From Methylobacterium sp. J-048 (lineage in GTDB: Bacteria; Pseudomonadota; Alphaproteobacteria; Rhizobiales; Beijerinckiaceae), in contig NZ_JAKSYL010000058.1 of NCBI RefSeq assembly GCF_022829515.1, forward strand, positions 1 to 34,622: DNA of 34,622 nt, read 5' to 3'. The notes below the pieces were generated by a model. The model saw only the letters and a program-made list of their open reading frames with translations, did not search any database and was not told the DNA's origin. Position 1 is the stretch's first letter. Each line of letters begins with the position of its first letter. Below, piece by piece: positions 8,258 through 16,627 of this stretch. A program made the translations under genes and the position numbers.

Positions 8258-9202
8258 GTGAGCCAGACCCGATTCCCACCCTCCGAGAGGAGCATCGCCG
8301 CCTTCCCATCGTCAAGGGTGGGCGGGCGACGCGCTCGATCGTCCCTGGCGATGGCCGTTTGCGCCACCCTGGTCTGGGGCGGATGTCGGCCTGCCCGTGC
8401 TGCACCGCCCGCAGCGCCGCAAGCTGCAACCCCGGCTGTGACGGTCCCGGATTTCTGGAACCCGCGCAGCCGCGGCGAGCGGATCGAGGCGCCCCAGACC
8501 GGCCGGGCGGTCAGGTTCCTGACCGACGACGAGTTCCCGCCGCTGCATTTCGCCGGCCCCGACGGCAACCCGACCGGCTTCGTGGTCGAACTCGCCCGGG
8601 CGGTCTGCGAGAAGCTGACGATCCCCTGCACGGTGCAGGCGCGCCGCTTCGATACCCTGCTGGACGCGCTCGACGGCCGGCAGGGCGACGTGATCGCGGC
8701 CGCCATCCCGCTGACCGCGACGCTGCGGGAGAAGTTCCTGGCGACGCGGCCGTATTTCCGCTGGCCGGCGCGCTTCGCCGTCCGCACCGACAGGGGCCTG
8801 CCGGTCCCCTCGGCCTCGGCGCTGGCCGGCCGCAGCGTCGGGGTGATGGGCGGCAGCGCGCACGCGGCCTACCTCAAGGCCTTCTTCCCGAAGGCGGTCC
8901 CGAAGGAATTTCTGGATCTCGCGGCCGCCGAGGGCGCGCTCAAGCGCGGCGAGGTCGACTACCTGTTCGCCGACGGCCTCAACCTCGCCCTCTATGTCGG
9001 CGGCCAGGAGGCGGAGAATTGCTGCGCCCTGATCGGCGGCGACTACCTGGAGAACCGCTATTTCGGCGAGGGCATCGGGCTGATCACCCGCCAGGAGGAT
9101 GCGGCGCTGTCCCGGGCGCTGGACGACGCGCTCCAGCGGGTCTGGGACGATGGGAAATACACCGAGTTGTACCTGCGGTTCTTCCCGGTGAGCCCGTTCT
9201 GA
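8258..9202 (+). CDS. Extracellular solute-binding protein, family 3
   Basis: This 314-residue periplasmic protein has an N-terminal signal region (SLAMAVCATLVWGGCRPARA|A). A type II binding fold follows: RFLTDDEFPPLHFAGPDGNP, GFVVELARAVCEKL, then a domain with GRSVGVMGGSAHAAYLKAFF and a C-terminal ALQRVWDDGKYTELYLRFF. Family 3 proteins usually deliver amino acids to ABC importers. No permease or ATPase gene is adjacent here, so it may be an orphan or have a signalling role. The GTG start at 8258 has GGGAGGGG just before it. It diverges from the glycosyltransferase with only 44 bases between start codons, so the two share a promoter region and may be co-regulated. Confidence 0.88.
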   Translation: MSQTRFPPSERSIAAFPSSRVGGRRARSSLAMAVCATLVWGGCRPARAAPPAAPQAATPAVTVPDFWNPRSRGERIEAPQTGRAVRFLTDDEFPPLHFAGPDGNPTGFVVELARAVCEKLTIPCTVQARRFDTLLDALDGRQGDVIAAAIPLTATLREKFLATRPYFRWPARFAVRTDRGLPVPSASALAGRSVGVMGGSAHAAYLKAFFPKAVPKEFLDLAAAEGALKRGEVDYLFADGLNLALYVGGQEAENCCALIGGDYLENRYFGEGIGLITRQEDAALSRALDDALQRVWDDGKYTELYLRFFPVSPF

Positions 9203-9270
9203 GGGGCTTTCTTCCCGACAGCGAATCGGGGATCCTGCACCGCGCTGGGTCTCCCCGACAGGATCGAGGC

Positions 9271-9498
9271 ATGACGGATCTTCTCGACAAGGCGGTGGCC
9301 AAGACGCGGGACCTCGCCCCGGAAATGCAGGATGAGATCGCCCGCCTGATGCTGGCCTTCGTCCATGAGGACGCGCCCCTCTACCAGTTCACCCCGGAAG
9401 AGGAGGCGGAACTCGGCGAATCCGAGGCCGCGGCCGCGCGGGGTGATTTCGCGACCGACGCGGGGGTACGCGCCATCTGGGCGCAATATGGCCTGTGA
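9271..9498 (+). CDS. Antitoxin-like protein of a ParE/RelE pair
   Basis: The protein has 75 residues, is acidic, and is helical at the front (MTDLLDKAVAKTRDLAPEMQ, then DEIARLMLAF). The tail is glutamate/alanine-rich (FTPEEEAELGESEAAAARGD) and ends in GVRAIWAQYGL. This layout is typical of small antitoxins paired with ParE/RelE toxins in alphaproteobacteria: a dimerising front and a flexible toxin-binding tail. Its TGA stop overlaps the GTG start of the toxin gene as GTGA, which supports coupled translation. The pair is expected to be auto-repressed by the complex, although I see no clear operator upstream. Confidence 0.8.
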   Translation: MTDLLDKAVAKTRDLAPEMQDEIARLMLAFVHEDAPLYQFTPEEEAELGESEAAAARGDFATDAGVRAIWAQYGL

Positions 9499-9773
9499 AG
9501 CTGCGCCTGACCCGACCCGCGGCATCCCAGCTCGACAGGGCGCTCGCCTATCTTAACCGCCGGAACCCGCAGGGCGCGCGCAAGGTGCAACAGCGCCTTC
9601 AGGCGGCCATGGACCTTCTGCTGCACGATCCCTTTGCGGGCTCCATGACCGCTCGGCCCGGCATCCGGCGCCTCATGGCACGTCCCTCCCCCTACGCGAT
9701 CACGTATCCGGTCGCGGCAAACGAGATCGTCATCCTGGGTATCCGTCACACCCCGCGGCGGCCGCAGCCCTGA
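9495..9773 (+). CDS. Type II toxin, RelE/ParE family
   Basis: The 92-residue basic protein has the ParE/RelE layout: KLRLTRPAASQLDRALAYLN (first strand and helix), RRNPQGARKVQQRL, then GIRRLMARPSPYAITYPVAA, NEIVILGIRHTPRRP. The ending IVILGIRHTPRRP corresponds to the conserved last strands of ParE toxins. ParE relatives act on gyrase and RelE relatives cleave mRNA. The sequence alone does not decide, but the alphaproteobacterial pairing and shape favour ParE. The start codon is a GTG embedded in the antitoxin's stop, and no alternative start fits as well. Confidence 0.88.
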   Translation: MKLRLTRPAASQLDRALAYLNRRNPQGARKVQQRLQAAMDLLLHDPFAGSMTARPGIRRLMARPSPYAITYPVAANEIVILGIRHTPRRPQP

Positions 9774-9888
9774 AAGCTCCGAGCCGCCCCCAACGCCCCC
9801 GGGACACCGGATTGCACCGGCAGCCGTTCCGCTGGGGCTCGAACCGCTCTAGGGTGCGCGATCCCAGCATTCCCTCAGTCCCGAAATC

Positions 9889-11592
9889 ATGCCCGCCGCA
9901 CCTGCCCTGATGCTCGCCCCCGACCTGATCGAGGCCGCCGCCAATGCCGCCGCCTGGCCGTTCGAGGAGGCGCGCAAGCTCGTCGCGCGGCTGGAGAAAT
10001 CCGGCAGGACCGAAGTGCTGTTCGAGACCGGCTACGGACCGTCGGGGCTGCCGCATATCGGCACCTTCGGGGAGGTCGCCCGCACCTCCATGGTCCGCCA
10101 CGCCTTCCGGGTGCTGACCCGGGACGCGGTACCGACCCGGCTGCTCGCCTTCTCGGACGACATGGACGGGCTGCGCAAGGTCCCGGACAACGTGCCGAAC
10201 CGCGAGATGCTGGCCGCCCATCTCGGCAAGCCGCTGTCGCGGATCCCGGACCCGTTCTCGAACGAATTCCCCTCCTTCGGGGCGGCGAACAACGCCCGGC
10301 TGCGCGCGTTCCTGGACAGCTTCGGCTTCGACTACGAGTTCGCCTCCGCCACCGACTACTACACGTCGGGCCGGTTCGACGCGGCGCTTCTGCGTGTCCT
10401 AGAGCGCTACGATGCCGTGATGGAGATCATGCTGCCGTCGCTGCGCGCCGAGCGCTCGGCCTCCTACTCGCCGTTCCTGCCGCTCCACCCGGTCACCGGT
10501 CACGTCATGCAGGTGCCGATCGACGAGGTGCGGGTCGAGACCGGCACCTTGGTCTGGCGCGATCCCGCCACCGGCGAGCGCTACGAGACCCCGGTGACCG
10601 GCGGCCACGCCAAGCTGCAATGGAAGCCCGACTGGGCGATGCGCTGGGTCGCCCTCGGCGTCGATTACGAGATGGCCGGCAAGGATCTGATCGACTCGGT
10701 CAAGCTGTCGGGCAAGATCGCCCGGGCGCTCGGCGGCGAGCCGCCGGAGGGCTTCAACTACGAGCTGTTCCTCGACGAGAAGGGCCAAAAGATCTCGAAG
10801 TCGAAGGGCAACGGCCTGACCATCGACGACTGGCTGAAATACGGCACGCCGGAATCGCTCGCCTTGTTCATGTACAACAAGCCGCGCGAGGCCAAGCGCC
10901 TGTTCTTCGACGTGATCCCCCGGCACGTGGACGAGTATATCGGCTTCCTCGACCGCTATGCCGGCCAGGACGCGAAGCTGCGCCTCGGCAACCCGGTCTG
11001 GCACCTGCATGCCGGCAACCCGCCGGAGCCCGAGCGGGTCGAGGGCGCGAGCCTGACCTTCGCGATGCTGCTCAACCTCGCCGCGGTGGCCAACACCGAG
11101 GATCCGGCCGTGCTGTGGGGCTTCATCCGCCGCTACGCGCCGCAGACCGGGCCGGAGACCCATCCGGGCCTCGACCGGCTGGTGGTCCACGCGCTCAAGT
11201 ATTTTTCGGATTTTGTGCGCCCGGCCAAGACCTACCGGGAGCCCACCCCGGAGGAGCAGGCCGCCCTGGAGGATCTCTCCGAGACGCTTGCAGCGCATGC
11301 CGGCTCCACCGATCCGGAGGCCCTGCAGGCGGCGGTCTACGAGGTCGGGCGGCGCCACTTCCCCGATACGTCCGGCAAGGCAAAAAGCCCGGACGGGCGC
11401 CCCGGCGTGTCGCAGGCGTGGTTCACGAGCCTGTACAACGTGCTGTTCGGCGAGGCGCGGGGCCCGCGCTTCGGCTCCTTCGTGGCCCTCTACGGGGTGG
11501 CGGAGACCCGGGCGCTGATCGCATCGGCCCTGTCGGGCGCTCTGGTGGCCGAGCACGCCGCGTTCACGGCCGGCGCGGCCAAGGTCGCGTGA
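9889..11592 (+). CDS. lysK: Lysyl-tRNA synthetase, class I
   Basis: This enzyme charges tRNA-Lys with lysine. The 567-residue protein is the archaeal-type class I enzyme that replaces the usual class II LysRS in most alphaproteobacteria. It has the HIGH-like motif HIGTFGE at residues 56-62, within [18 protein letters not shown], and the KMSKS-like motif KISKSKGNG at 301-309. The middle region [20 protein letters not shown] is also typical of the family. The C-terminal anticodon-binding part is helical. The next gene starts 7 bases after the stop, so the two form an operon. No sign of a class II copy appears in the window. Confidence 0.96.
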   Translation: MPAAPALMLAPDLIEAAANAAAWPFEEARKLVARLEKSGRTEVLFETGYGPSGLPHIGTFGEVARTSMVRHAFRVLTRDAVPTRLLAFSDDMDGLRKVPDNVPNREMLAAHLGKPLSRIPDPFSNEFPSFGAANNARLRAFLDSFGFDYEFASATDYYTSGRFDAALLRVLERYDAVMEIMLPSLRAERSASYSPFLPLHPVTGHVMQVPIDEVRVETGTLVWRDPATGERYETPVTGGHAKLQWKPDWAMRWVALGVDYEMAGKDLIDSVKLSGKIARALGGEPPEGFNYELFLDEKGQKISKSKGNGLTIDDWLKYGTPESLALFMYNKPREAKRLFFDVIPRHVDEYIGFLDRYAGQDAKLRLGNPVWHLHAGNPPEPERVEGASLTFAMLLNLAAVANTEDPAVLWGFIRRYAPQTGPETHPGLDRLVVHALKYFSDFVRPAKTYREPTPEEQAALEDLSETLAAHAGSTDPEALQAAVYEVGRRHFPDTSGKAKSPDGRPGVSQAWFTSLYNVLFGEARGPRFGSFVALYGVAETRALIASALSGALVAEHAAFTAGAAKVA

Positions 11593-11599
11593 GGTCGCG

Positions 11600-12211
11600 A
11601 TGATCGTCGACAGCCTCGAGACGCTGGAGGCGATCTACGCCGTGCCCTTGGCCCCCGCTTCCGTGGTCAAGGTGACGGCGGCGATCACGCCGGACTATGC
11701 GGCCCTGATCGCCGCCTCGCCGTTCGCGGTGCTGGCCACATCCGGCCCCGAGGGGCTCGATTGCAGCCCGCGGGGCGACCGGCCGGGCTTCGTCCGGGTC
11801 GCCGACCCGCGCACGCTGATCCTGCCGGATCGGCGCGGCAACAACCGGATCGATTCCCTGCGCAACGTCGTGCGCGACCCCCGGGTGGCGCTGCTGTTCC
11901 TGATCCCGGGCTCGGGCACCACCTTCCGGGTGAACGGTAGGGCGGTGATCTCCGCCGATCCGGATCTCCTGGACTCGTTCCGGGTCGACGGCCACGCGCC
12001 GCGCACGGCCCTCGTGATCACGGTCGAGGAAGCATACTTCCAATGCGCCCGCGCGATCGTCCGCGCCCGGCTGTGGGAGCCCGAGGCCCGGGTCGATCCG
12101 GCGGACCTGCCGAGCCCCGGGGCCATGCTGGCCGCGCTCACCGCGGGCGATGTCGGCGGCCAGGCCTACGACGCGGAATGGCCGGGACGGGCCGCCAAGA
12201 CGATGTGGTGA
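11600..12211 (+). CDS. Pyridoxamine 5'-phosphate oxidase-like flavoprotein (MSMEG_1061 type)
   Basis: The 203-residue protein has a split-barrel FMN-binding fold. It carries the blocks FAVLATSGPEGLDCSPRGD, RTLILPDRRGNNRIDSLRNV, DPRVALLFLIPG and TFRVNGRAVIS, followed by a region around AYFQCARAIVRARLWEP. These match the MSMEG_1061 subgroup of PPOX-class proteins, whose substrates are mostly unknown; some relatives bind F420 or haem. It is cytoplasmic, with no signal peptide. It begins 7 bases after lysK with a GAGG site in between, so it is probably co-transcribed, though there is no obvious functional link to tRNA charging. Confidence 0.88.
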   Translation: MIVDSLETLEAIYAVPLAPASVVKVTAAITPDYAALIAASPFAVLATSGPEGLDCSPRGDRPGFVRVADPRTLILPDRRGNNRIDSLRNVVRDPRVALLFLIPGSGTTFRVNGRAVISADPDLLDSFRVDGHAPRTALVITVEEAYFQCARAIVRARLWEPEARVDPADLPSPGAMLAALTAGDVGGQAYDAEWPGRAAKTMW

Positions 12212-12257
12212 GGGCCCGGCGGCCGCTCCGGTCGTCAAGACGAGGTAAGAAACAGGA

Positions 12258-12581
12258 CTACGCGAGGCCGAGGAACAGCGCGAGGGACCGCGTCACCGCC
12301 AGCAGGGTCGCGTCATCGAGGCGGCCGATCGGCGGCCCGACCTTCTCCCGCCGCACCGACATGCCCTTGTCGATCTGGATCTGAGACGGCTTGTTTAGGC
12401 CGTTCCCCGGCGTCGGCTGCACGGTCAGCCGGATCAGCGGTGCGTCCACCAAAGTCGCCGACAGCAGGAGGACCGTCACGGTGCCGGTCTCGGCGAATGC
12501 GTCGGACTGGATCACGAGGGCCGGACGCGGTTTCCCGAAATCGCCCGCCATGGCCACGGTGACGAGGTCGCCGCGCCTCAC
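12258..12581 (-). CDS. mazF: MazF/PemK-family toxin (endoribonuclease)
   Basis: The 107-residue protein begins MRRGDLVTVAMAGDFGKPRP and ALVIQSD, the conserved first strands of MazF/PemK toxins, which cleave single-stranded mRNA at short motifs. Further family features are TVTVLLLSATLVDAPLIRL, IQIDKGMSVRREKVG and an IGRLDDATL helix near the end. The true start is the GTG at 12581, which overlaps the TGA stop of the antitoxin gene as GTGA. The open frame reaches 12857, but that stretch overlaps the antitoxin and is not toxin-like. The cleavage sequence cannot be told from the protein. Confidence 0.9.
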   Translation of the reverse strand: MRRGDLVTVAMAGDFGKPRPALVIQSDAFAETGTVTVLLLSATLVDAPLIRLTVQPTPGNGLNKPSQIQIDKGMSVRREKVGPPIGRLDDATLLAVTRSLALFLGLA

Positions 12582-12814
12582 GTCTCGGCCGGGTCTTCGA
12601 GATCCGCGAGGGCGGCGTCGAGGAAGGCGCTCAATTCGGGGTCGGAGGCATCGGCTGCCGCCACCAGCAGCGATTGCCGTCGGCATTCCTCGGCGAAACC
12701 CGGCCGGGTCGTGTCCGGCACCCAGATCTGCACCGGCCGGAGCCCGGCCGCGCGCAAGGCGTCCCGACGCTTCCGAACCCTCTGGGCGATGGACGTGACC
12801 ATCGATGCCCCCAT
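12578..12814 (-). CDS. MazE-type antitoxin (DUF3018-like)
   Basis: This is a 78-residue partner of the MazF toxin. Residues 5-25 (MVTSIAQRVRKRRDALRAAG) form a basic helical DNA-binding front. LRPVQIWVPDTTRPGFAEEC follows, the hallmark of the DUF3018/antitoxin MazE family, and then an acidic tail that would wrap the toxin. The first ATG is at 12814. A second in-frame ATG at 12802 has a GGGG sequence 5 bases upstream and may be the real start. The predicted promoter and palindrome directly upstream would leave a very short leader, which also favours 12802. Confidence 0.85.
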   Translation of the reverse strand: MGASMVTSIAQRVRKRRDALRAAGLRPVQIWVPDTTRPGFAEECRRQSLLVAAADASDPELSAFLDAALADLEDPAET

Positions 12815-12816
12815 CC

Positions 12817-12857
12817 GTTACATGTAACAGATAGGGATACGGGATAAGAAACGTCAA
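12817..12857 (-). promoter_or_regulatory. Promoter and palindromic operator of the MazEF-type operon
   Basis: Read on the minus strand, TTGACG (12857-12852) and TATCTG (12833-12828) are separated by 18 bases and make a plausible sigma-70 promoter. The perfect 12-bp palindrome GTTACATGTAAC (12817-12828) starts at the last base of the -10 box and runs over the likely transcription start. It ends 2 bases before the first ATG. Type II antitoxins commonly autorepress by binding such sites, so this is a strong operator candidate. Confidence 0.65.
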
Positions 12858-12920
12858 GGCGAAGCGGGCAGCCCGGACAGATCGCCGAAGGTGCGCGGAG
12901 CGACGCGACCGGGCGTGGTT

Positions 12921-13835
12921 TCACCCCACCAGGGCGAGACCGGGTTGGGAAAAATCCTGCGTCTCGGTCTCGGGGATCACGTCGACCTCGACCTTGAGGC
13001 GCTGCTTGCCGGAGCCGCTGACGATGCCGTCGACCGGGGCCACGTCGCCGTAGTCGCGGCCGCGGGCCACCACGATGTGGTCGTCCCGCACAGCCACGCC
13101 GTTGGTCGGGTCGAGGCCGAGCCAGCTCTCGCCGCACCAGACCGCCACCCAGGCGTGGCTCGCATCCGCCCCGCGCAGGCGTGGCCGGCCCGGCGGCGGC
13201 ACCGTGCGCAGGTAGCCGCTGACATAGGCCGCCGGCAGGCCCATGCCGCGCAGGCCCGCGATCATCACGTGGGCGAAGTCCTGGCAGACCCCGGCCCGGA
13301 GGGCGAAGGATTCGGCGAGCGGCGTGCGCACGTTCGTGGCCTTGGCGTCGAACCGGAAATCGGCGCCGATGCGCAGCATCAGATCGTAGGCCGCCCCGTA
13401 GGCGCTGCGGCCGGGGGGAAAACTGAGCCTCGCGTAGTCGGTCACATCGGGGACGAGGGGCACCCGGCCGCTCGGGAACAGGAAATGGACCGGCGCCCGG
13501 CCGCCGAGATCGCGCGAGGCGACCACGGCGTCGCGGACCCGCTCCCAGGGCTGGCCGGCCTCGGGCTCCGGCGGGGTGCGGCGCTCGACCCGCACGGTGG
13601 AGAGCGCCTCAACGCTGAAAGTGGTGTGGGGCGTATCCAGGGTGATCGCCACGGCCTCGATCCCGAAATAGTCCCGCCGCATCAGCGCGGTGGTCGGGCT
13701 CGGATCGATGGTCACGGCGCTCGCCAGCACGCTCTGGCCCTCGCCGTCCTGCGGCTTGAGCCGCAGGGAGCAGCGGGCGAAGCGCACCGGCTTGCCGTAG
13801 CGGTAGGTGGTGCGGTGGCGCAGCGTGTAGATCAT
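12921..13835 (-). CDS. Transglutaminase-like cysteine protease family protein
   Basis: The 304-residue protein starts at MIYTLRHRTTYRYGKPV, the usual opening of bacterial transglutaminase N-terminal beta domains, so I use the ATG at 13835 rather than 13922. The catalytic core shows LRAGVCQDFAHVMIAGLRGM with the nucleophilic Cys, HAWVAVWCGESWLGLDPTNG with His, and the Asp after it. Such proteins are predicted peptidases or amide-forming enzymes. It is the last gene of a minus-strand set with the ATP-grasp/alpha-E gene (238 bases upstream) and the transglutaminase/DUF2126 gene. This is a recurring bacterial neighbourhood in which transglutaminases are thought to process the ligated peptide. Confidence 0.92.
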   Translation of the reverse strand: MIYTLRHRTTYRYGKPVRFARCSLRLKPQDGEGQSVLASAVTIDPSPTTALMRRDYFGIEAVAITLDTPHTTFSVEALSTVRVERRTPPEPEAGQPWERVRDAVVASRDLGGRAPVHFLFPSGRVPLVPDVTDYARLSFPPGRSAYGAAYDLMLRIGADFRFDAKATNVRTPLAESFALRAGVCQDFAHVMIAGLRGMGLPAAYVSGYLRTVPPPGRPRLRGADASHAWVAVWCGESWLGLDPTNGVAVRDDHIVVARGRDYGDVAPVDGIVSGSGKQRLKVEVDVIPETETQDFSQPGLALVG

Positions 13836-14073
13836 CCCGGCGGCCGCGCGATTCGACGTCTGTCCCCTGAACCATACGCCGAATTCGTCACCGGTTCGGC
13901 GGTGCCCGTGCTGCAGGCACAAGAATCTAAGCGGGCCATCCGTGTGCAGGATTGCTTAGCGGTCGCTGGCGAGCGCGAGGGCGCGCCGCAGCGGGCAAGC
14001 CTGCGCAGCCTGCGTCCACTTAGCGGCATGCTGCAGACCGTCCCTGAGGCGACAGCATCACGGGCGGACATCG

Positions 14074-16614
14074 TCACGCCAGGCCCGTCAGCTTTTCCGG
14101 GCGCAGCGCGTTCGGCCCGGCCGGGAAGTAGCGCACCGCGATGCCGTCGGCGAGGCGTTCGAGGTCGGTCTCCAACGCCGTCAGGCGCACGGCGTCGAAA
14201 TCGGCGGCCTCGCCGCTGCGCAGCTCCGCCAGGATCCGGGAGGCGATGCGGCGGTGCGGCTCCGGGATGCCGTCGGCCGACAGGGCCGGCAGGTCGTCGA
14301 GGTGCCGGGCGATCGCCTCCGCCTGGAAGGCGATCGAGCGCGGATTGTAGGGGTCGAGCAGCACCATGTCGCGCACGGGGTCGAGGGCCGCGCCCTGCAT
14401 GTAGCGCCGGCCGTAGCTGATCTGCGAATCGCACAGCGACAGCATCACCCCGAGGCAGCCCGGGGTCGCCTCGTCGTTGGCGAAAGACAGCGCGAAGGTG
14501 CAGGTGTTGATCGCCCGCTCGACGCGCCGGCCGAGCTCGACGAAGTGCCAGCCCTCCGCCCGGCTCATGTTCTCGTGGGTGAGTCCGGACAGAGCCGCCA
14601 GCTGGCTCAGCGCCCGCTCGGCGCGGCCGGCAAGCTGCGACTCGGTGAAGGTCCGCTCGGTGTCGAGCGACAGGAGCTCGATCAGATCGGCCAGCACCCG
14701 CCAGGCCTCGCCGGACAGGCGGGCGCGGAGCGCGGCGGCGTTGCGCCGGGCGGAGACGATATGGCCGCGGGCCGAGCCCGAGCGCTCGCGCCCGGTGAGC
14801 GCCTCCTGGGCGAGCCGGGCGGTGGGCAGGTCGGTTGCGCCGATGGCGCCCCATTCGTGGAGCAGCGCCCGCAGGGCGAGGGCCGCCGGAGTGTCGAGGG
14901 CCCCGGAGATATCGGCCCCGACCGCGTCGCCGACGCTGCGCAGATGAGCCAGGACCAGCCGGATCACCGCCTCGGTGCGTTCGAGGTAGCGGCCGAGCCA
15001 GAACAGGCCGTCGGCGGCGCGCGACGGCAGGTGACCGCCGACCCGGCGCACCCGCGGGGCCGCGTGGGAGCCGATCAGCGGCGCCTCGACCGGGTTCTCG
15101 GACAGCACCCACAGGTCGGCCGACCGGATGCCGAGCCGCATCTCGATCGGGTCGAGATCGCCGCGCTCCGAGACCCGGCAGAAGCCGCCCGGCATCACCT
15201 GCCAGCCGGACGGCGTCCGGGTGGCGAAGACGCGCACCACGAAGGGGCGGGGCACCAGGACGAGGCCGCCATCCTCGCTGCGCTCCCAGCCGGGCATGGT
15301 CGAGAGCGGCGCGGCCTCCTGGGCGACGTAGTCGAACGGCCGGTCGCGCAGGGCCGCCACGACCCGCGCCCGCTCGGCCGCCAGGGCCTGGGGGGCCAGC
15401 ATGGCGTCGCGGCCCGCCCCACGCTGGGGGGTGGCGGCCGGGCGCAGGATCAGGCTGTCGAGATTCGCCTGGGCGTGGGCCAGGCCTTCGAGGTCGCCGC
15501 ACCACCAGGCCCGCGGATGCCCGAGCCGCAGGGGCTCGCCCAGCAGCCGGCGGGCGATGCCGTCGAGATAGGGGGCGAGCGCCGCGGACTCGACCAGCCC
15601 CGAGCCCGGCATGTTGGCCATCACCACGGAGCCGTTGCGCAGGGCCTCGATCACGCCGGGCACGCCCAGCCGCGAGGCCGGATTGAGCTCGAGGGGATCG
15701 AGGTAGTCGGCGTCGATCCGGCGCCACAGGGCGTCGGCCCGCTTCAGCCCCGAGACGGTGCGGACGTGCAGGGCGCCGTCCCGCATGACCAAGTCGTCGC
15801 CCTCGACCAGCATCAGGCCGAGATAGCGGGCGAGCGCCGCCTGCTCGACATAGGTGCTGCTGTAGGGGCCCGAGGTCAGCAGGCAGATGCGCGGGTCGGA
15901 GCGCTCGGCCCCCAGCGCCAGCCCCTCGCGGAACGCTTGGAAGAAGGCCGGCAGGCGCTCGACATGGAGGTCCTGGAAGAAGTCCGGGAAGGTCCGGGCC
16001 AGGACCATCCGGTTCTCCAGCGCCCAGCCGAGGCCCGACGGCGCCTGCGTCCGGTCGGCCAGGACCTGCCAGCGCCCGTCGGGCCCCCGGCCGATATCGG
16101 CGGCGTAGAGCTTCAGGTAATGGCCCCCGGGGGGCACGACCCCGTGCAGGGGGTGGAGGAATTCGGACGTCCCGGCCACGATCGCGGCGGGCAGCAGCCC
16201 ATCCGCGACCAACCGGCCCTCGCCATAGGCATCGGCGAGGATCGCCTCCATCAGCTCGGCGCGCTGGACGATGCCGGCGCTGAGGTCCCGCCACTCGGCG
16301 GCCTCCACCACCAGGGGCAGGCAGCCGAGCGGCCAGGGATGCTCGCGCTGGTCGCCGGAGATGCGGAAGGAGATGCCGGCATCCCGGATGTGCCGCTCCG
16401 CCGAGACGAAGCGGGCCAGGATCTCCGGCTCGGTCAGCGCGCCGAGATGGTCGAGCAGGCGCGGCCACGCACCGCGCGGCGCGCCGTCGTCACCCAGAAA
16501 CTCGTCCGGCCGGCCGGGGACCGCCCGGTAACCCGCGGTCCAGCGCGCGATGCGCTCCTGCGGGCTCTCGGCCGCCTCGGCCCCGACGGCGCCGGATGCG
16601 AGCGCCGCCTCCAT
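14074..16614 (-). CDS. Circularly permuted type 2 ATP-grasp / alpha-E fusion protein
   Basis: The protein has about 846 residues and two parts. The first 480 or so form the circularly permuted ATP-grasp ligase: WPLGCLPLVVEAAEWRDLSA, GGHYLKLYAADIGRGPDG, SGLGWALENRMVLAR, ICLLTSGPYSSTYVEQA and SVVMANMPGSGLVES. The rest is the alpha-E helical domain: RAADGLFWLGRYLERTEAVI, AEGWHFVELGRRVERAINTC, ending FPAGPNALRPEKL. In many genomes these are separate genes (COG2308 and COG2307), so this is a fusion. ATP-grasp ligases form amide bonds through an acyl-phosphate. The gene begins 13 bases after the DUF2126 gene. A GTG (16617) precedes the ATG (16614). Confidence 0.93.
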   Translation of the reverse strand: MEAALASGAVGAEAAESPQERIARWTAGYRAVPGRPDEFLGDDGAPRGAWPRLLDHLGALTEPEILARFVSAERHIRDAGISFRISGDQREHPWPLGCLPLVVEAAEWRDLSAGIVQRAELMEAILADAYGEGRLVADGLLPAAIVAGTSEFLHPLHGVVPPGGHYLKLYAADIGRGPDGRWQVLADRTQAPSGLGWALENRMVLARTFPDFFQDLHVERLPAFFQAFREGLALGAERSDPRICLLTSGPYSSTYVEQAALARYLGLMLVEGDDLVMRDGALHVRTVSGLKRADALWRRIDADYLDPLELNPASRLGVPGVIEALRNGSVVMANMPGSGLVESAALAPYLDGIARRLLGEPLRLGHPRAWWCGDLEGLAHAQANLDSLILRPAATPQRGAGRDAMLAPQALAAERARVVAALRDRPFDYVAQEAAPLSTMPGWERSEDGGLVLVPRPFVVRVFATRTPSGWQVMPGGFCRVSERGDLDPIEMRLGIRSADLWVLSENPVEAPLIGSHAAPRVRRVGGHLPSRAADGLFWLGRYLERTEAVIRLVLAHLRSVGDAVGADISGALDTPAALALRALLHEWGAIGATDLPTARLAQEALTGRERSGSARGHIVSARRNAAALRARLSGEAWRVLADLIELLSLDTERTFTESQLAGRAERALSQLAALSGLTHENMSRAEGWHFVELGRRVERAINTCTFALSFANDEATPGCLGVMLSLCDSQISYGRRYMQGAALDPVRDMVLLDPYNPRSIAFQAEAIARHLDDLPALSADGIPEPHRRIASRILAELRSGEAADFDAVRLTALETDLERLADGIAVRYFPAGPNALRPEKLTGLA

Positions 16615-16627
16615 CACCGCGCCCCGG

